From contig JAURLP010000029.1 of NCBI GenBank assembly GCA_030831165.1, positions 1 through 64,000 of the forward strand: DNA of 64,000 nt. Reading direction: 5' to 3'. Under the pieces are notes generated by a model, which was not told the origin of the DNA, did no database searches, and saw nothing but the letters and a program-made list of their open reading frames with translations. Position 1 is the first letter of the stretch, and each line of letters opens with the position of its first letter. A program made the position numbers and the translations under genes. Positions 51,244-58,544 of this stretch are shown here, in pieces. The stretch is from Gammaproteobacteria bacterium (GTDB lineage: Bacteria; Pseudomonadota; Gammaproteobacteria; Pseudomonadales; Pseudohongiellaceae).

Positions 51244-53024
51244 TGATCCCCTCCACTGATTCCTGCTAGAGAAGGCCTTAATACAGAATTTTTAAGACTC
51301 AATTCTTCAGCCTCTTTGGGGATAATGTCTGGCGGCACATTTAATATACGCAAGGCACCTGCTGTAATATTGGCAAATACGGGTGCAGCAACCTGCCCGC
51401 CACCGTATTCTTCCCCCTGCGGCTCATGAATAGTTACCACTGTGACAATTTTTGGATTAGAGACAGGGGCAAAACCCGCAAATAGAGAAATATAATTTTC
51501 ATCATCATAGGCACCACGTTGCACATCGTAATACCAGGCTGTTCCTGTTTTACCAGCAACTCTGTGTGTAGGAATATAGGCACGAGTTCCGGTTCCGCCA
51601 CCACCAGGCGTGACGACTGCCTCAAGCATTTGAGTAACTGATGCCGCAATTTCGGCACTGATCACTCGCACACCGGGAACTTCATCCGTTTCATCCACTT
51701 TCAATAAAGAAACGGGTTTATAAATACCGCTGTTTGCATAAATCATATAGGCTTGAGCCAACTGCAAAGGAGAAACCTGAAAACCATATCCATAAGCCAG
51801 CGTCGCAATTTCAGAATCACTCCAGCGCGAGTGATCAACCAGTAATCCTGGAGATTCGCCTGGAAAACCTGTTCCCAGCGACTGCCCAAAACCTACTCTT
51901 TTAAGAATATCCAGCATAGGGTCTTGCCCCATTGCCAAGGCTAATTTGCTAGCACCTACCTGAGATGATTTGGATAGAATGCGTTGTAAAGTTGATTCAC
52001 CATAATTAACCGGATCCCGAATCGTGGATCGATCAATTCTTATATATCCTGGATTAGTATCAATGATGCTTTCACTGTTGAATAATCCGGATTCCAGCGC
52101 CGCAGTGACGGTAAATGTTTTGACTGTCGATCCAGGTTCTAAAGACTCAGCAATTGCTCTATTTTTCAAGCCATCCAGTTGCAAGCTTAAATTGGAACGA
52201 TTGTTTGGATTGAAAGATGGCTGACTCACCATCGCAAGAATTTCACCAGTCTCAACATTTAAAACAACAGCAGTTCCTGCTTGCGCATAACGTCGAGTCA
52301 CTTCTTCCTTCAGGGCTTTATAGGCAAGAAACTGAATCTCTGAATCAATACTAAGAAAGAGATCATTTCCTGGCTCGGCAACCTGGTTTATTCTGACCTC
52401 ACTAATAATTGCGCCATTTCTATCTTTCAAAACCTGTTTAGACCCAGGGGTTCCTTCAAGCCAATCATCATAAGCGAGCTCTATTCCTTCCTGGCCAACC
52501 TCATCACTATTGGCCATACCCACGACATGCACAGCCACTTCCCCCAAGGGGTAAAACCGTTTGTATTCTTCTTCAGCCCAAATACCATTAAAACCATGGC
52601 GCAACACACGCTCAGCTTCTGCAGGTGGAATACGTCGCTTAATAAACATGAATTCCCGACTGGAATTTTCTTGTATGCGATTGCGTAAAACGTCAGGATT
52701 AACATCAATGGTTAGTAAAGCTTGCGCAAGCTGGTCCCATTGTTCTGGGTGCTGAATTATTTCTTTTGGGTTTAGCACCAGGGATTGGACTGGTGTACTT
52801 ATTGCTAAAGGCTGGCCATTTCTGTCAAGAATATTGCCACGATGTGCTGCTATTTGGTCATTTCGAACAGTACGAGCATCTCCTTGGACTTGAAGAATTT
52901 CATTATTAAGAACCTGAAGGTCCATTACTTTCCAGGCAATGACACTCAAAAGTGAAAACATTACTATGAAGACAAAATATAGTCTCCAGTTGGATTGTTT
53001 CTTTTCAATTTGTCGAGCACTCAT
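51240..53024 (-). CDS. ftsI: Septal transpeptidase FtsI (PBP3)
   Basis: 594 aa. FtsI cross-links septal peptidoglycan beside FtsW. One membrane span (about 14-35), a pedestal domain (RGNILDRNGQPLAIS) and the transpeptidase domain are seen. The nucleophile is Ser299 in GSTVK and the KTGT motif is in VAGKTGTAWYY. The second motif reads SSQ (353-355) where E. coli has SSN. The long C-terminus ends in GGDQ. It overlaps ftsL and murE by 4 bp each. Confidence 0.98.
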   Translation of the reverse strand: MSARQIEKKQSNWRLYFVFIVMFSLLSVIAWKVMDLQVLNNEILQVQGDARTVRNDQIAAHRGNILDRNGQPLAISTPVQSLVLNPKEIIQHPEQWDQLAQALLTIDVNPDVLRNRIQENSSREFMFIKRRIPPAEAERVLRHGFNGIWAEEEYKRFYPLGEVAVHVVGMANSDEVGQEGIELAYDDWLEGTPGSKQVLKDRNGAIISEVRINQVAEPGNDLFLSIDSEIQFLAYKALKEEVTRRYAQAGTAVVLNVETGEILAMVSQPSFNPNNRSNLSLQLDGLKNRAIAESLEPGSTVKTFTVTAALESGLFNSESIIDTNPGYIRIDRSTIRDPVNYGESTLQRILSKSSQVGASKLALAMGQDPMLDILKRVGFGQSLGTGFPGESPGLLVDHSRWSDSEIATLAYGYGFQVSPLQLAQAYMIYANSGIYKPVSLLKVDETDEVPGVRVISAEIAASVTQMLEAVVTPGGGGTGTRAYIPTHRVAGKTGTAWYYDVQRGAYDDENYISLFAGFAPVSNPKIVTVVTIHEPQGEEYGGGQVAAPVFANITAGALRILNVPPDIIPKEAEELSLKNSVLRPSLAGISGGDQ

Positions 53025-53341
53025 TGCCTGACCATTACCATATTTTCCATCTCGGGAATTTTCATACCGAGTTCCGCGATTGCGATGTCCTCAACCCTGC
53101 CTTGTGAAACCAGACTGCTTTGTTCAAGTAAAAGCTGCCCCCATTCAACTTGTAAATCATTACGTTTGTTTTCCAGTGTTTGCAATTCATTCAGCAGATG
53201 CCTGCTTTCATTGACTGCATAAACAACACCTACAGCTGAGCCACAAACCAAAACCAAACTGAGAAAAAAAACAAACCAAGTAACTACACTGTTATTTTGA
53301 CTTACAATTTCTCTGTTATATTTATTCATTACCATTGCCAT
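53021..53341 (-). CDS. ftsL: Cell division protein FtsL
   Basis: 106 aa. A short cytoplasmic tail, one membrane span (about 20-41) and a periplasmic leucine-zipper-like coiled coil (about 45-85, with VYAVNESRHLLNELQTLE) fit FtsL, partner of FtsB and FtsQ. Sequence identity in this family is low, so position between rsmH (3 bp) and ftsI (4-bp overlap) is part of the evidence. Confidence 0.93.
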   Translation of the reverse strand: MAMVMNKYNREIVSQNNSVVTWFVFFLSLVLVCGSAVGVVYAVNESRHLLNELQTLENKRNDLQVEWGQLLLEQSSLVSQGRVEDIAIAELGMKIPEMENMVMVRQ

Positions 53342-53344
53342 TAG

Positions 53345-54274
53345 TCAGGCAATCTTTTCCGCTATTCGCATTATTGCGCTGCGTGACCTGATATTTTCAC
53401 TTAGCTCTTGCGCATCAACCTTCACCGCTTTACCAATAGCCTTTAGCCGAGGATTGAGTTGCGCCTGAGTAATGGGCAAACCCACCGGATAATCTCCACC
53501 CTTTATTTCTTTTTGAATAAACTGCTTAACAATTCGGTCTTCCAATGAATGAAAACTAATAACAACAATCCGACCACCAATGGCCAAAGCTTCCAAAATG
53601 ACTTTCAAAGCTTTTTGCAAATCACCTAGTTCGTTATTGATAAATATTCGTATGGCCTGAAATGATCTCGTCGCAGGATGTTTATTTCTTTCCCATTTTG
53701 GATGCGCTTGCTTTATTATTTCCGCTAATTGCAAGGTTGAGCTTATTGCCTCATTTTCTCGATACTTACAAACCTCTCTAGCAATACGTCTTGAGTATCG
53801 CTCTTCGCCGAATTGGTAAAGAACATCAGCGAGCACTTTCTCATCAACTTGTGCGAGCCATGTTTCTGCAGTGATTCCGCTTGCAGTATTCATTCGCATA
53901 TCCAAAGGTCCGTCCTTATTAAAACTAAACCCTCTTTGTGCATCATCAAGTTGCGGCGACGAAACACCCAAGTCCAACAATACTCCTGCCACTTTCCCCA
54001 TGCTTTCCCGGTCATCAATCGCTTTTTGCAATGCTTCAAAGCTGCCGTGAAACACACTCACTCTTTTATCTTCTTCTGCCAACTCATGAGCCAGAACAAT
54101 AGCCTCCGGATCTTTATCAATTACCAAAAGCCGGCCCTGCTCTGACAATTCCTCTAAAATCCTCCTGCTGTGACCACCTCGACCAAAGGTGCCGTCAATA
54201 TAAAAGCCATTTTTATCGGTTATTAATGCAGCAATCGCCTGTTCCAACAGTACGCTTTGATGCTGCATCGTCAC
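53345..54274 (-). CDS. rsmH: 16S rRNA m4C1402 methyltransferase RsmH
   Basis: 309 aa. It methylates N4 of C1402 in 16S rRNA. HQSVLLEQAI start, the SAM motif DGTFGRGGHSRRIL, DLGVSSPQLDDAQRGFSF, GPLDMRM and VISFHSLEDRIVKQF are all present. It is the second gene of the mra operon, 44 bp after mraZ. Confidence 0.98.
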   Translation of the reverse strand: MTMQHQSVLLEQAIAALITDKNGFYIDGTFGRGGHSRRILEELSEQGRLLVIDKDPEAIVLAHELAEEDKRVSVFHGSFEALQKAIDDRESMGKVAGVLLDLGVSSPQLDDAQRGFSFNKDGPLDMRMNTASGITAETWLAQVDEKVLADVLYQFGEERYSRRIAREVCKYRENEAISSTLQLAEIIKQAHPKWERNKHPATRSFQAIRIFINNELGDLQKALKVILEALAIGGRIVVISFHSLEDRIVKQFIQKEIKGGDYPVGLPITQAQLNPRLKAIGKAVKVDAQELSENIRSRSAIMRIAEKIA

Positions 54275-54318
54275 ATTCTCTACCTCTACCCTTTACCTAT
54301 TAATCTTACTTTTAGCTT

Positions 54319-54792
54319 TTATAGGGAAAGGTTTTTCAGTTCGTCCGGTAACTCTTCTGCATTCACTTTATGTTTCAACCAGCTATCTCTGGTTTCATTC
54401 CAGGCTTCATCATTCCAAACAGCCAGTTTGTTACCTTGTCCAACTAAAGCCGCTTTTTTTTCCAACCCGACAAACTGCCTGAGATTTAAAGGAATCAAGA
54501 TGCGACCACTGCTATCAAGATTTACCTCAGTAGCATGACCAATGAATATGTTTTTTAAGCGTTTAGATTCTGGATGAAAACTGGAAAGTGCAGCGACCTT
54601 GCGCTCTATTTCCTCGAATTCATTCAAGGGATAAATCACCAGAGACTCGCCGTCCTGATCAATAGTAACCACTAACTGCCCATGACAATGACTCTCAATA
54701 ATGCCGCGAAAGCGTGCAGGCATTGCCATACGACCCTTTGCGTCCAGCGTTATTGAATGTAAGCCACGAAATAACAAGGTTTCTTCTCCCAA
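54319..54792 (-). CDS. mraZ: Transcriptional regulator MraZ
   Basis: 157 aa with two SpoVT/AbrB-like domains, each with the DXXGR signature (LDAKGRMAMPARFR near 16-29 and LDSSGRILIPLNLR near 92-105). MraZ represses its own operon in E. coli. It is the first gene of the division cluster, and repeats of its expected type lie just upstream. Confidence 0.97.
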   Translation of the reverse strand: MGEETLLFRGLHSITLDAKGRMAMPARFRGIIESHCHGQLVVTIDQDGESLVIYPLNEFEEIERKVAALSSFHPESKRLKNIFIGHATEVNLDSSGRILIPLNLRQFVGLEKKAALVGQGNKLAVWNDEAWNETRDSWLKHKVNAEELPDELKNLSL

Positions 54793-54826
54793 AGACTAAA
54801 AGTAATTGCAATTAGAGTGTAATCTT

Positions 54827-54853
54827 CCCACTCTATATCCACTTTTTACCCAC
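54827..54853 (-). promoter_or_regulatory. MraZ-type binding repeats
   Basis: On the minus strand GTGGG (54853-54849), GTGGA (54842-54838) and GTGGG (54831-54827) repeat every 11 bp, about 35 bp before the mraZ ATG. E. coli MraZ binds three spaced TGGGN repeats upstream of mraZ, so these are probably autoregulatory sites. Confidence 0.8.
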
Positions 54854-54872
54854 TCTAAAACTACTTTTCTGC

Positions 54873-54902
54873 ACTATAAGGGAGTTCTAACAAGTAAATC
54901 AA
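54873..54902 (-). promoter_or_regulatory. Candidate promoter of the mra operon
   Basis: On the minus strand TTGATT (54902-54897), 18 bases and TATAGT (54878-54873) resemble a sigma-70 promoter. The start near 54866 would place the MraZ repeats just downstream of it, as suits repression. Confidence 0.55.
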
Positions 54903-55164
54903 GCACTTGTTTGCGTTAATTTGCGTAGAAAATGAAGCTAAAAGAGGCGAAACCCTAGAAAAGTGCTTATATGCGGATGAAAATGAAATATTAAAAATCA
55001 ATATTTACAGGTAGCTATATTGCAAACTTAAAGTAAAACATTAAGTGTTGGGGATGTATGGGCTTTTTTATAAAGAATTTATATTTTGTGAACGCGCGGG
55101 CTTTTTAATCTTCCTATTCGAATTAAGCCCATTACAGAAAAAATTCAGGTTGAAAACGGCTATT

Positions 55165-55218
55165 GCTAAATAAATGCCTATAGCTAAATAAATGCCTATA
55201 GCTGATTAAATAACTATA
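55165..55218. repeat. 18-bp tandem repeat, about three copies
   Basis: Two identical units beginning GCTAAATAAATGCC (55165-55182 and 55183-55200) and a third diverged unit (55201-55218) stand just past the rnpB 3' end. The role is unknown. Confidence 0.75.
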
Positions 55219-55232
55219 GCCATATAAAAAAG

Positions 55233-55587
55233 TGTGTGAGTCGGCCTATAAGCCGGGTTCTGTCTTGGACAACCATTCATCTTGGGCTTATGTCACCATA
55301 AACCTCATGCAGCCTACCCGAACCCAGTGCGAGCAACACCGTAGGGTTCCTATTTGGCCTTGCTCCAGGTGGGGTTTACCATGCCATGGAATGTTGCCAC
55401 CCATGCGGTGCGCTCTTACCGCACCATTTCACCCTTACCGCATAAGATTTCACTCAAATGTGGCGGTTTATTTTCTGTTGCACTTTCCGTAGGCTTGCGC
55501 CTCCCAGGGGTTACCTGGCACCTTGCTCTATGGAGCCCGGACTTTCCTCTATCTTCAAATTGAAGACAGCGATTGTCTGGCCAACTC
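55233..55587 (-). ncRNA. rnpB: RNase P RNA, type A
   Basis: About 355 nt. It is the catalytic RNA that cuts the 5' leader from tRNA precursors. On the minus strand the 5' end GAGTTGGCC pairs with the 3' GGCCGACTC as helix P1. Conserved blocks GAGGAAAGTCCGGGCTCC, GGGTGAAATGGTGCGGTAAGAG, GGCATGGTAAACCCCACC, GGAGCAAGGCCAAATAGG and the end CAGAACCCGGCTTATAGG are all present. The exact ends are set by the P1 helix and the promoter. Short open frames here (e.g. 55232-55492) are not genes. Confidence 0.97.
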
Positions 55588-55595
55588 ACGCGGCA

Positions 55596-55625
55596 AGTAT
55601 AAAAGTGCAAAACCTAATGTGCCAG
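55596..55625 (-). promoter_or_regulatory. Promoter of rnpB
   Basis: On the minus strand CTGGCA (55625-55620), 18 bases and TATACT (55601-55596) stand eight bases before the predicted RNA 5' end, the correct distance for a sigma-70 promoter. Confidence 0.75.
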
Positions 55626-55770
55626 CTTTTATTGTTATCATTATTTGACGCGTTTTAGGTCATCTAAAAATGCCTGAAACAATATCATTGAAACCATTTA
55701 TTTAGTATTTAAACTCTTCTGCGCTATCATTCAGGCTTATCGCTAACTTGTAAAATATATAGAAGGAAAA

Positions 55771-56172
55771 ATGATGACTTTCAATAGATTATTATCGGTG
55801 GTCTTATTTTGTTTGCTGTTAAATTCACCCATAGCATTGGCTGATATTTATGAACTTAGAACTTATACCACTTACGAGGGACGCCTCCCTGCACTACTAG
55901 CCAGATTTGAAAATCACACGGTGTCTTTGTTTGAAAAACACGGCATTCGCAATGTTGCATACTGGGTACCGCAAGATGAAAGCCTCTCAGAAAATACACT
56001 GATCTACATCATAGCGCATCCAACCAGGGATGCAGCAGTTGCCAACTGGGATGCATTCAGAAGCGATCCGGAATGGATTGAAGCTAGAACCGCTTCCCAG
56101 CTTGACGGCGACATTGTGCAGGAAGTTGTTTCAGTATTTATGGAGGCAACCACCTGGTCTCCAGCTTTATAA
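55771..56172 (+). CDS. Exported NIPSNAP family protein
   Basis: 133 aa. A signal peptide (about 1-24, cut after ALA) leads into a NIPSNAP domain opening DIYELRTYTTYEGRLPALLARFENHT and containing FEKHGIRNVAYWV. These dimeric ferredoxin-like proteins have no settled function in bacteria. The signal peptide indicates periplasmic export. It stands alone on the plus strand after rnpB and is convergent with the remnant gene at 56202. Confidence 0.88.
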   Translation: MMTFNRLLSVVLFCLLLNSPIALADIYELRTYTTYEGRLPALLARFENHTVSLFEKHGIRNVAYWVPQDESLSENTLIYIIAHPTRDAAVANWDAFRSDPEWIEARTASQLDGDIVQEVVSVFMEATTWSPAL

Positions 56173-56201
56173 ATAAATTAAATATTCCAGCTACTCAAAC
56201 G

Positions 56202-56502
56202 TCAATTTTTCGACAGGAAATCTATCTGTTCCTTTGTAAGCTTGCAGATAATGCTGCCCTGCGTATCCGCAACCAGAACTCCGTTACTTGTTACTACAAA
56301 TAAACTGTTAGTTGTGAAGGCAAAACTCGTGCCTATCTCTGCCTTTAGGTCTTCATACGCATGGACATTTTCAGCGAGCGGAATAATACGAGGAAAGTCA
56401 CTTGCTCGAAGACCACGCATAACTGCATCTGCTGTTCTGACCTGAGCCTCAGCACCAAGTATCAAAAAAGCAAAAGGTAAATAAGATCAGAATGCCCTTC
56501 AC
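56202..56502 (-). pseudogene. Remnant of an exported metallo-beta-lactamase-fold protein
   Basis: A GTG at 56500-56502 with an AGGTG ribosome site starts a signal peptide (KGILILFTFCFF). The frame breaks at a run of six T (A6 at 56464-56469 on the plus strand). One base fewer would continue into LILGAEAQVRTADAVMRGL, then DFPRIIPLAENVHAYEDL and FTTNSLFVVTSNGVLVADTQGS. The latter is the start of a family of exported MBL-fold hydrolases, but the chain stops after about 100 residues, before the HXHXDH zinc site. A frameshift plus a missing catalytic part indicates a decayed gene. Confidence 0.65.
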
Positions 56503-56575
56503 AATAATTTCACCTTTTTTAAAACATTCACTGCTTCTGCAGATGAAATACTGTTCTTCCAGACATCCAATAAAT

Positions 56576-57085
56576 TTAACCACACCAAAAACACCAATAC
56601 GCCGGAGGTCTGTAAAAAGTAATAAGCCTGCCAGCACTTATTACCCCCAACCAGCACAAGAGTGATATCCCTGCGATAATTTTTACCGATTGGCTGACTT
56701 GTTGATTTGCTCCAAGATTTTTCACCGTCTTGAAACATGCTGAGTAAAAAAACAGCATATTTATGCCGGCTCCTGCCATAAAGACAAGTTTGGTTTGGAA
56801 AGCCGGGTTATATAGATATTGATCAGGGGCAGAGGTAAAAAACATGGTGCCGGTGATTACATTTAAAAAATATCCTGCAACTCCTACAGGCACTAATCGA
56901 TGCATGGCAGACACTGGAATCGCTTTAACAAACCCCAACATACGCAAGTCAAACAAGCCCACTGTCCCAATTAACAAACACAAACCAAAAAAGTGCAAGG
57001 ACTCAATAATCGGCCAGCCCCAGCGGGAGCCCATAATGCTATAGATGCCCGTATTTTGAGAAAAACTTAAAAGTGCTTCTTCCAT
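56576..57085 (-). CDS. DUF6644-type membrane protein, copy B
   Basis: 169 aa with four membrane spans (about 25-45, 65-85, 98-118, 132-152). An early WPIIESLHFFGLCLLIG helix, FDLRMLG and an ISAGRLITFYRP end resemble the second protein just upstream (57104-57580), so the two are likely distant paralogues. The function is unknown; conserved His and Arg in the spans would suit a redox or cofactor role, which is speculation. It is 18 bp downstream of copy A and 73 bp upstream of the MBL remnant, forming one unit after rsmI. Confidence 0.72.
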   Translation of the reverse strand: MEEALLSFSQNTGIYSIMGSRWGWPIIESLHFFGLCLLIGTVGLFDLRMLGFVKAIPVSAMHRLVPVGVAGYFLNVITGTMFFTSAPDQYLYNPAFQTKLVFMAGAGINMLFFYSACFKTVKNLGANQQVSQSVKIIAGISLLCWLGVISAGRLITFYRPPAYWCFWCG

Positions 57086-57103
57086 TTTTATCTGAGTTCT
57101 TTC

Positions 57104-57580
57104 CTAATAATAATCAGTGGTCAGCAAAATAGTATAGGTATATGCAAGAAAACGCCCCGCCACAATTACCGACACCCAAAGCATAATTGAAAGTATCGCG
57201 AGCATTTTTTGCCTTGATGAAATTTCACTTTCCGGGATGAGAATAGTCCTTGTCAGCGATCTTCCTACCATAAACGCTGATGCAATTAACAACATCTTTA
57301 AATAAAAGACATAGTTGGTTAACCCTTTTGCCGGGTAAGCCAGCAATAACATTAAGCCTGATACCAGAGCAACAACGAAGCTTACCCACATCAAGGGGTA
57401 AAACTTGGTGATTAAATGCACAGGTAATTTAGGGGCAAAGCCCATGACCCTTAAATCAAGTGCAAAGTGCACACCAACCAAAAAGGCCATGCCCAACGCA
57501 TGCAAAGAAAGCGTCAAGGGAAAACCAACAACCGATTCTCGTACCCAGACACTAAGTGGTGATGCTTCAAGCCATGCCAA
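57104..57580 (-). CDS. DUF6644-type membrane protein, copy A
   Basis: 158 aa with four membrane spans. Its layout matches copy B: ESVVGFPLTLSLHALGMAFLVG (His in span 1), FALDLRVMGF, then YVFYLKMLLIASAFMVG and VIVAGRFLAYTYTI near the end. The function is unknown. It starts 20 bp after rsmI, on the same strand. The family name is from memory of the domain and is less sure than the paralogy with copy B. Confidence 0.72.
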   Translation of the reverse strand: MAWLEASPLSVWVRESVVGFPLTLSLHALGMAFLVGVHFALDLRVMGFAPKLPVHLITKFYPLMWVSFVVALVSGLMLLLAYPAKGLTNYVFYLKMLLIASAFMVGRSLTRTILIPESEISSRQKMLAILSIMLWVSVIVAGRFLAYTYTILLTTDYY

Positions 57581-57600
57581 AAATTCCAGAATTTTTCCCT

Positions 57601-58449
57601 CTATTTATTTTTATTATTGCTTTTTTTTAAGCCGATTTGATAAAGCGTGTTTTTCTTGATGCCAGTTATCTTTGCGGCTAGCTGGCTTGCCTGTTTCAAA
57701 GGGAGCTCTTGCATTAAGGTATTTAAAATAAATTCAGCCTCACTATCCACAACAGTTTTATCTTTTTCTTGACCTTGAACTAAGACAACAAATTCACCCC
57801 GCTGCTGATTTGTATCAGCTTTAACCCATGCTAGCAAATTTTCCAAACTATCATTTTTAATTGTTTCAAATGTTTTAGTGAGTTCACGGGCGATTACAGC
57901 AACGCGTTGAGCGCCAAATACCTCAAGCATATCCTGCACACAAGCTACGATACGGTGTGGTGCCTCATAAAAAATCAAGGTCCTGCTTTCCTTAGCCAAA
58001 GTTTCCAGCTTTTTAAGTCTACCGGATGATTTATTGGGCAAAAAACCTTCAAAAATGAAGGCGTCGGATGGTAATCCCGATACAGATAAAGCGGCAATCA
58101 GAGCTGATGGTCCAGGTACAGGACTCACACTTATATCTGCTTCCAGGGCCCCTTTAACCAGGTGATAACCAGGGTCGGAAATTAAGGGCGTGCCAGCATC
58201 TGAAATCAATGCGATATTAGTCCCAGCTGAAAGCTTATCAACAATATTCTGTACTTTTTTATTTTCATTATGTTCATGCAAGGCCAGCATTGGTGTGGAG
58301 ATGCCTATATATTGTAATAGCTTTCCACTATGCCGCGTATCTTCTACTGCTATTAGATCAACTTCTTTAAGTATCTGAATAGCACGCTCACTGATATCGG
58401 ATAAATTACCTATCGGTGTTGCGACAATATACAAAGTGCCAAGGTTCAT
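57601..58449 (-). CDS. rsmI: 16S rRNA 2'-O-ribose C1402 methyltransferase
   Basis: 282 aa. RsmI methylates the ribose of C1402, the same base RsmH (rsmH, 53345) treats on N4. GTLYIVATPIGNLSDIS at the start, AVEDTRHSGKLL, ISDAGTPLISDPGYHLV, VPGPSALIAALSVSGLP and FYEAPHRI are diagnostic. It is divergent from lpoA, the usual arrangement in gammaproteobacteria. Confidence 0.98.
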   Translation of the reverse strand: MNLGTLYIVATPIGNLSDISERAIQILKEVDLIAVEDTRHSGKLLQYIGISTPMLALHEHNENKKVQNIVDKLSAGTNIALISDAGTPLISDPGYHLVKGALEADISVSPVPGPSALIAALSVSGLPSDAFIFEGFLPNKSSGRLKKLETLAKESRTLIFYEAPHRIVACVQDMLEVFGAQRVAVIARELTKTFETIKNDSLENLLAWVKADTNQQRGEFVVLVQGQEKDKTVVDSEAEFILNTLMQELPLKQASQLAAKITGIKKNTLYQIGLKKSNNKNK

Positions 58450-58544
58450 TGAACAATTTTAATGTAATTAACAAGAACAATATCTTGCCATAGTAAGTGT
58501 TCAGGGTGTTAGCGAGTTTTTTATATTGCGTTATACTGAAGTCT

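Larger units (their letters stand above)
54793..55232. other. Gap between mraZ and rnpB
   Basis: This gap holds no gene. It contains the mraZ control region (54827-54902), AT-rich filler and a tandem repeat at 55165-55218. No strong U-tailed terminator for rnpB was seen; a weak GGGCTT/AAGCCC pair near 55088-55130 is the best candidate. Confidence 0.6.

Noticed and set aside
55232-55658. Several small open frames between rnpB ends
   Set aside because: They fall in the RNase P RNA, whose conserved blocks explain the sequence.
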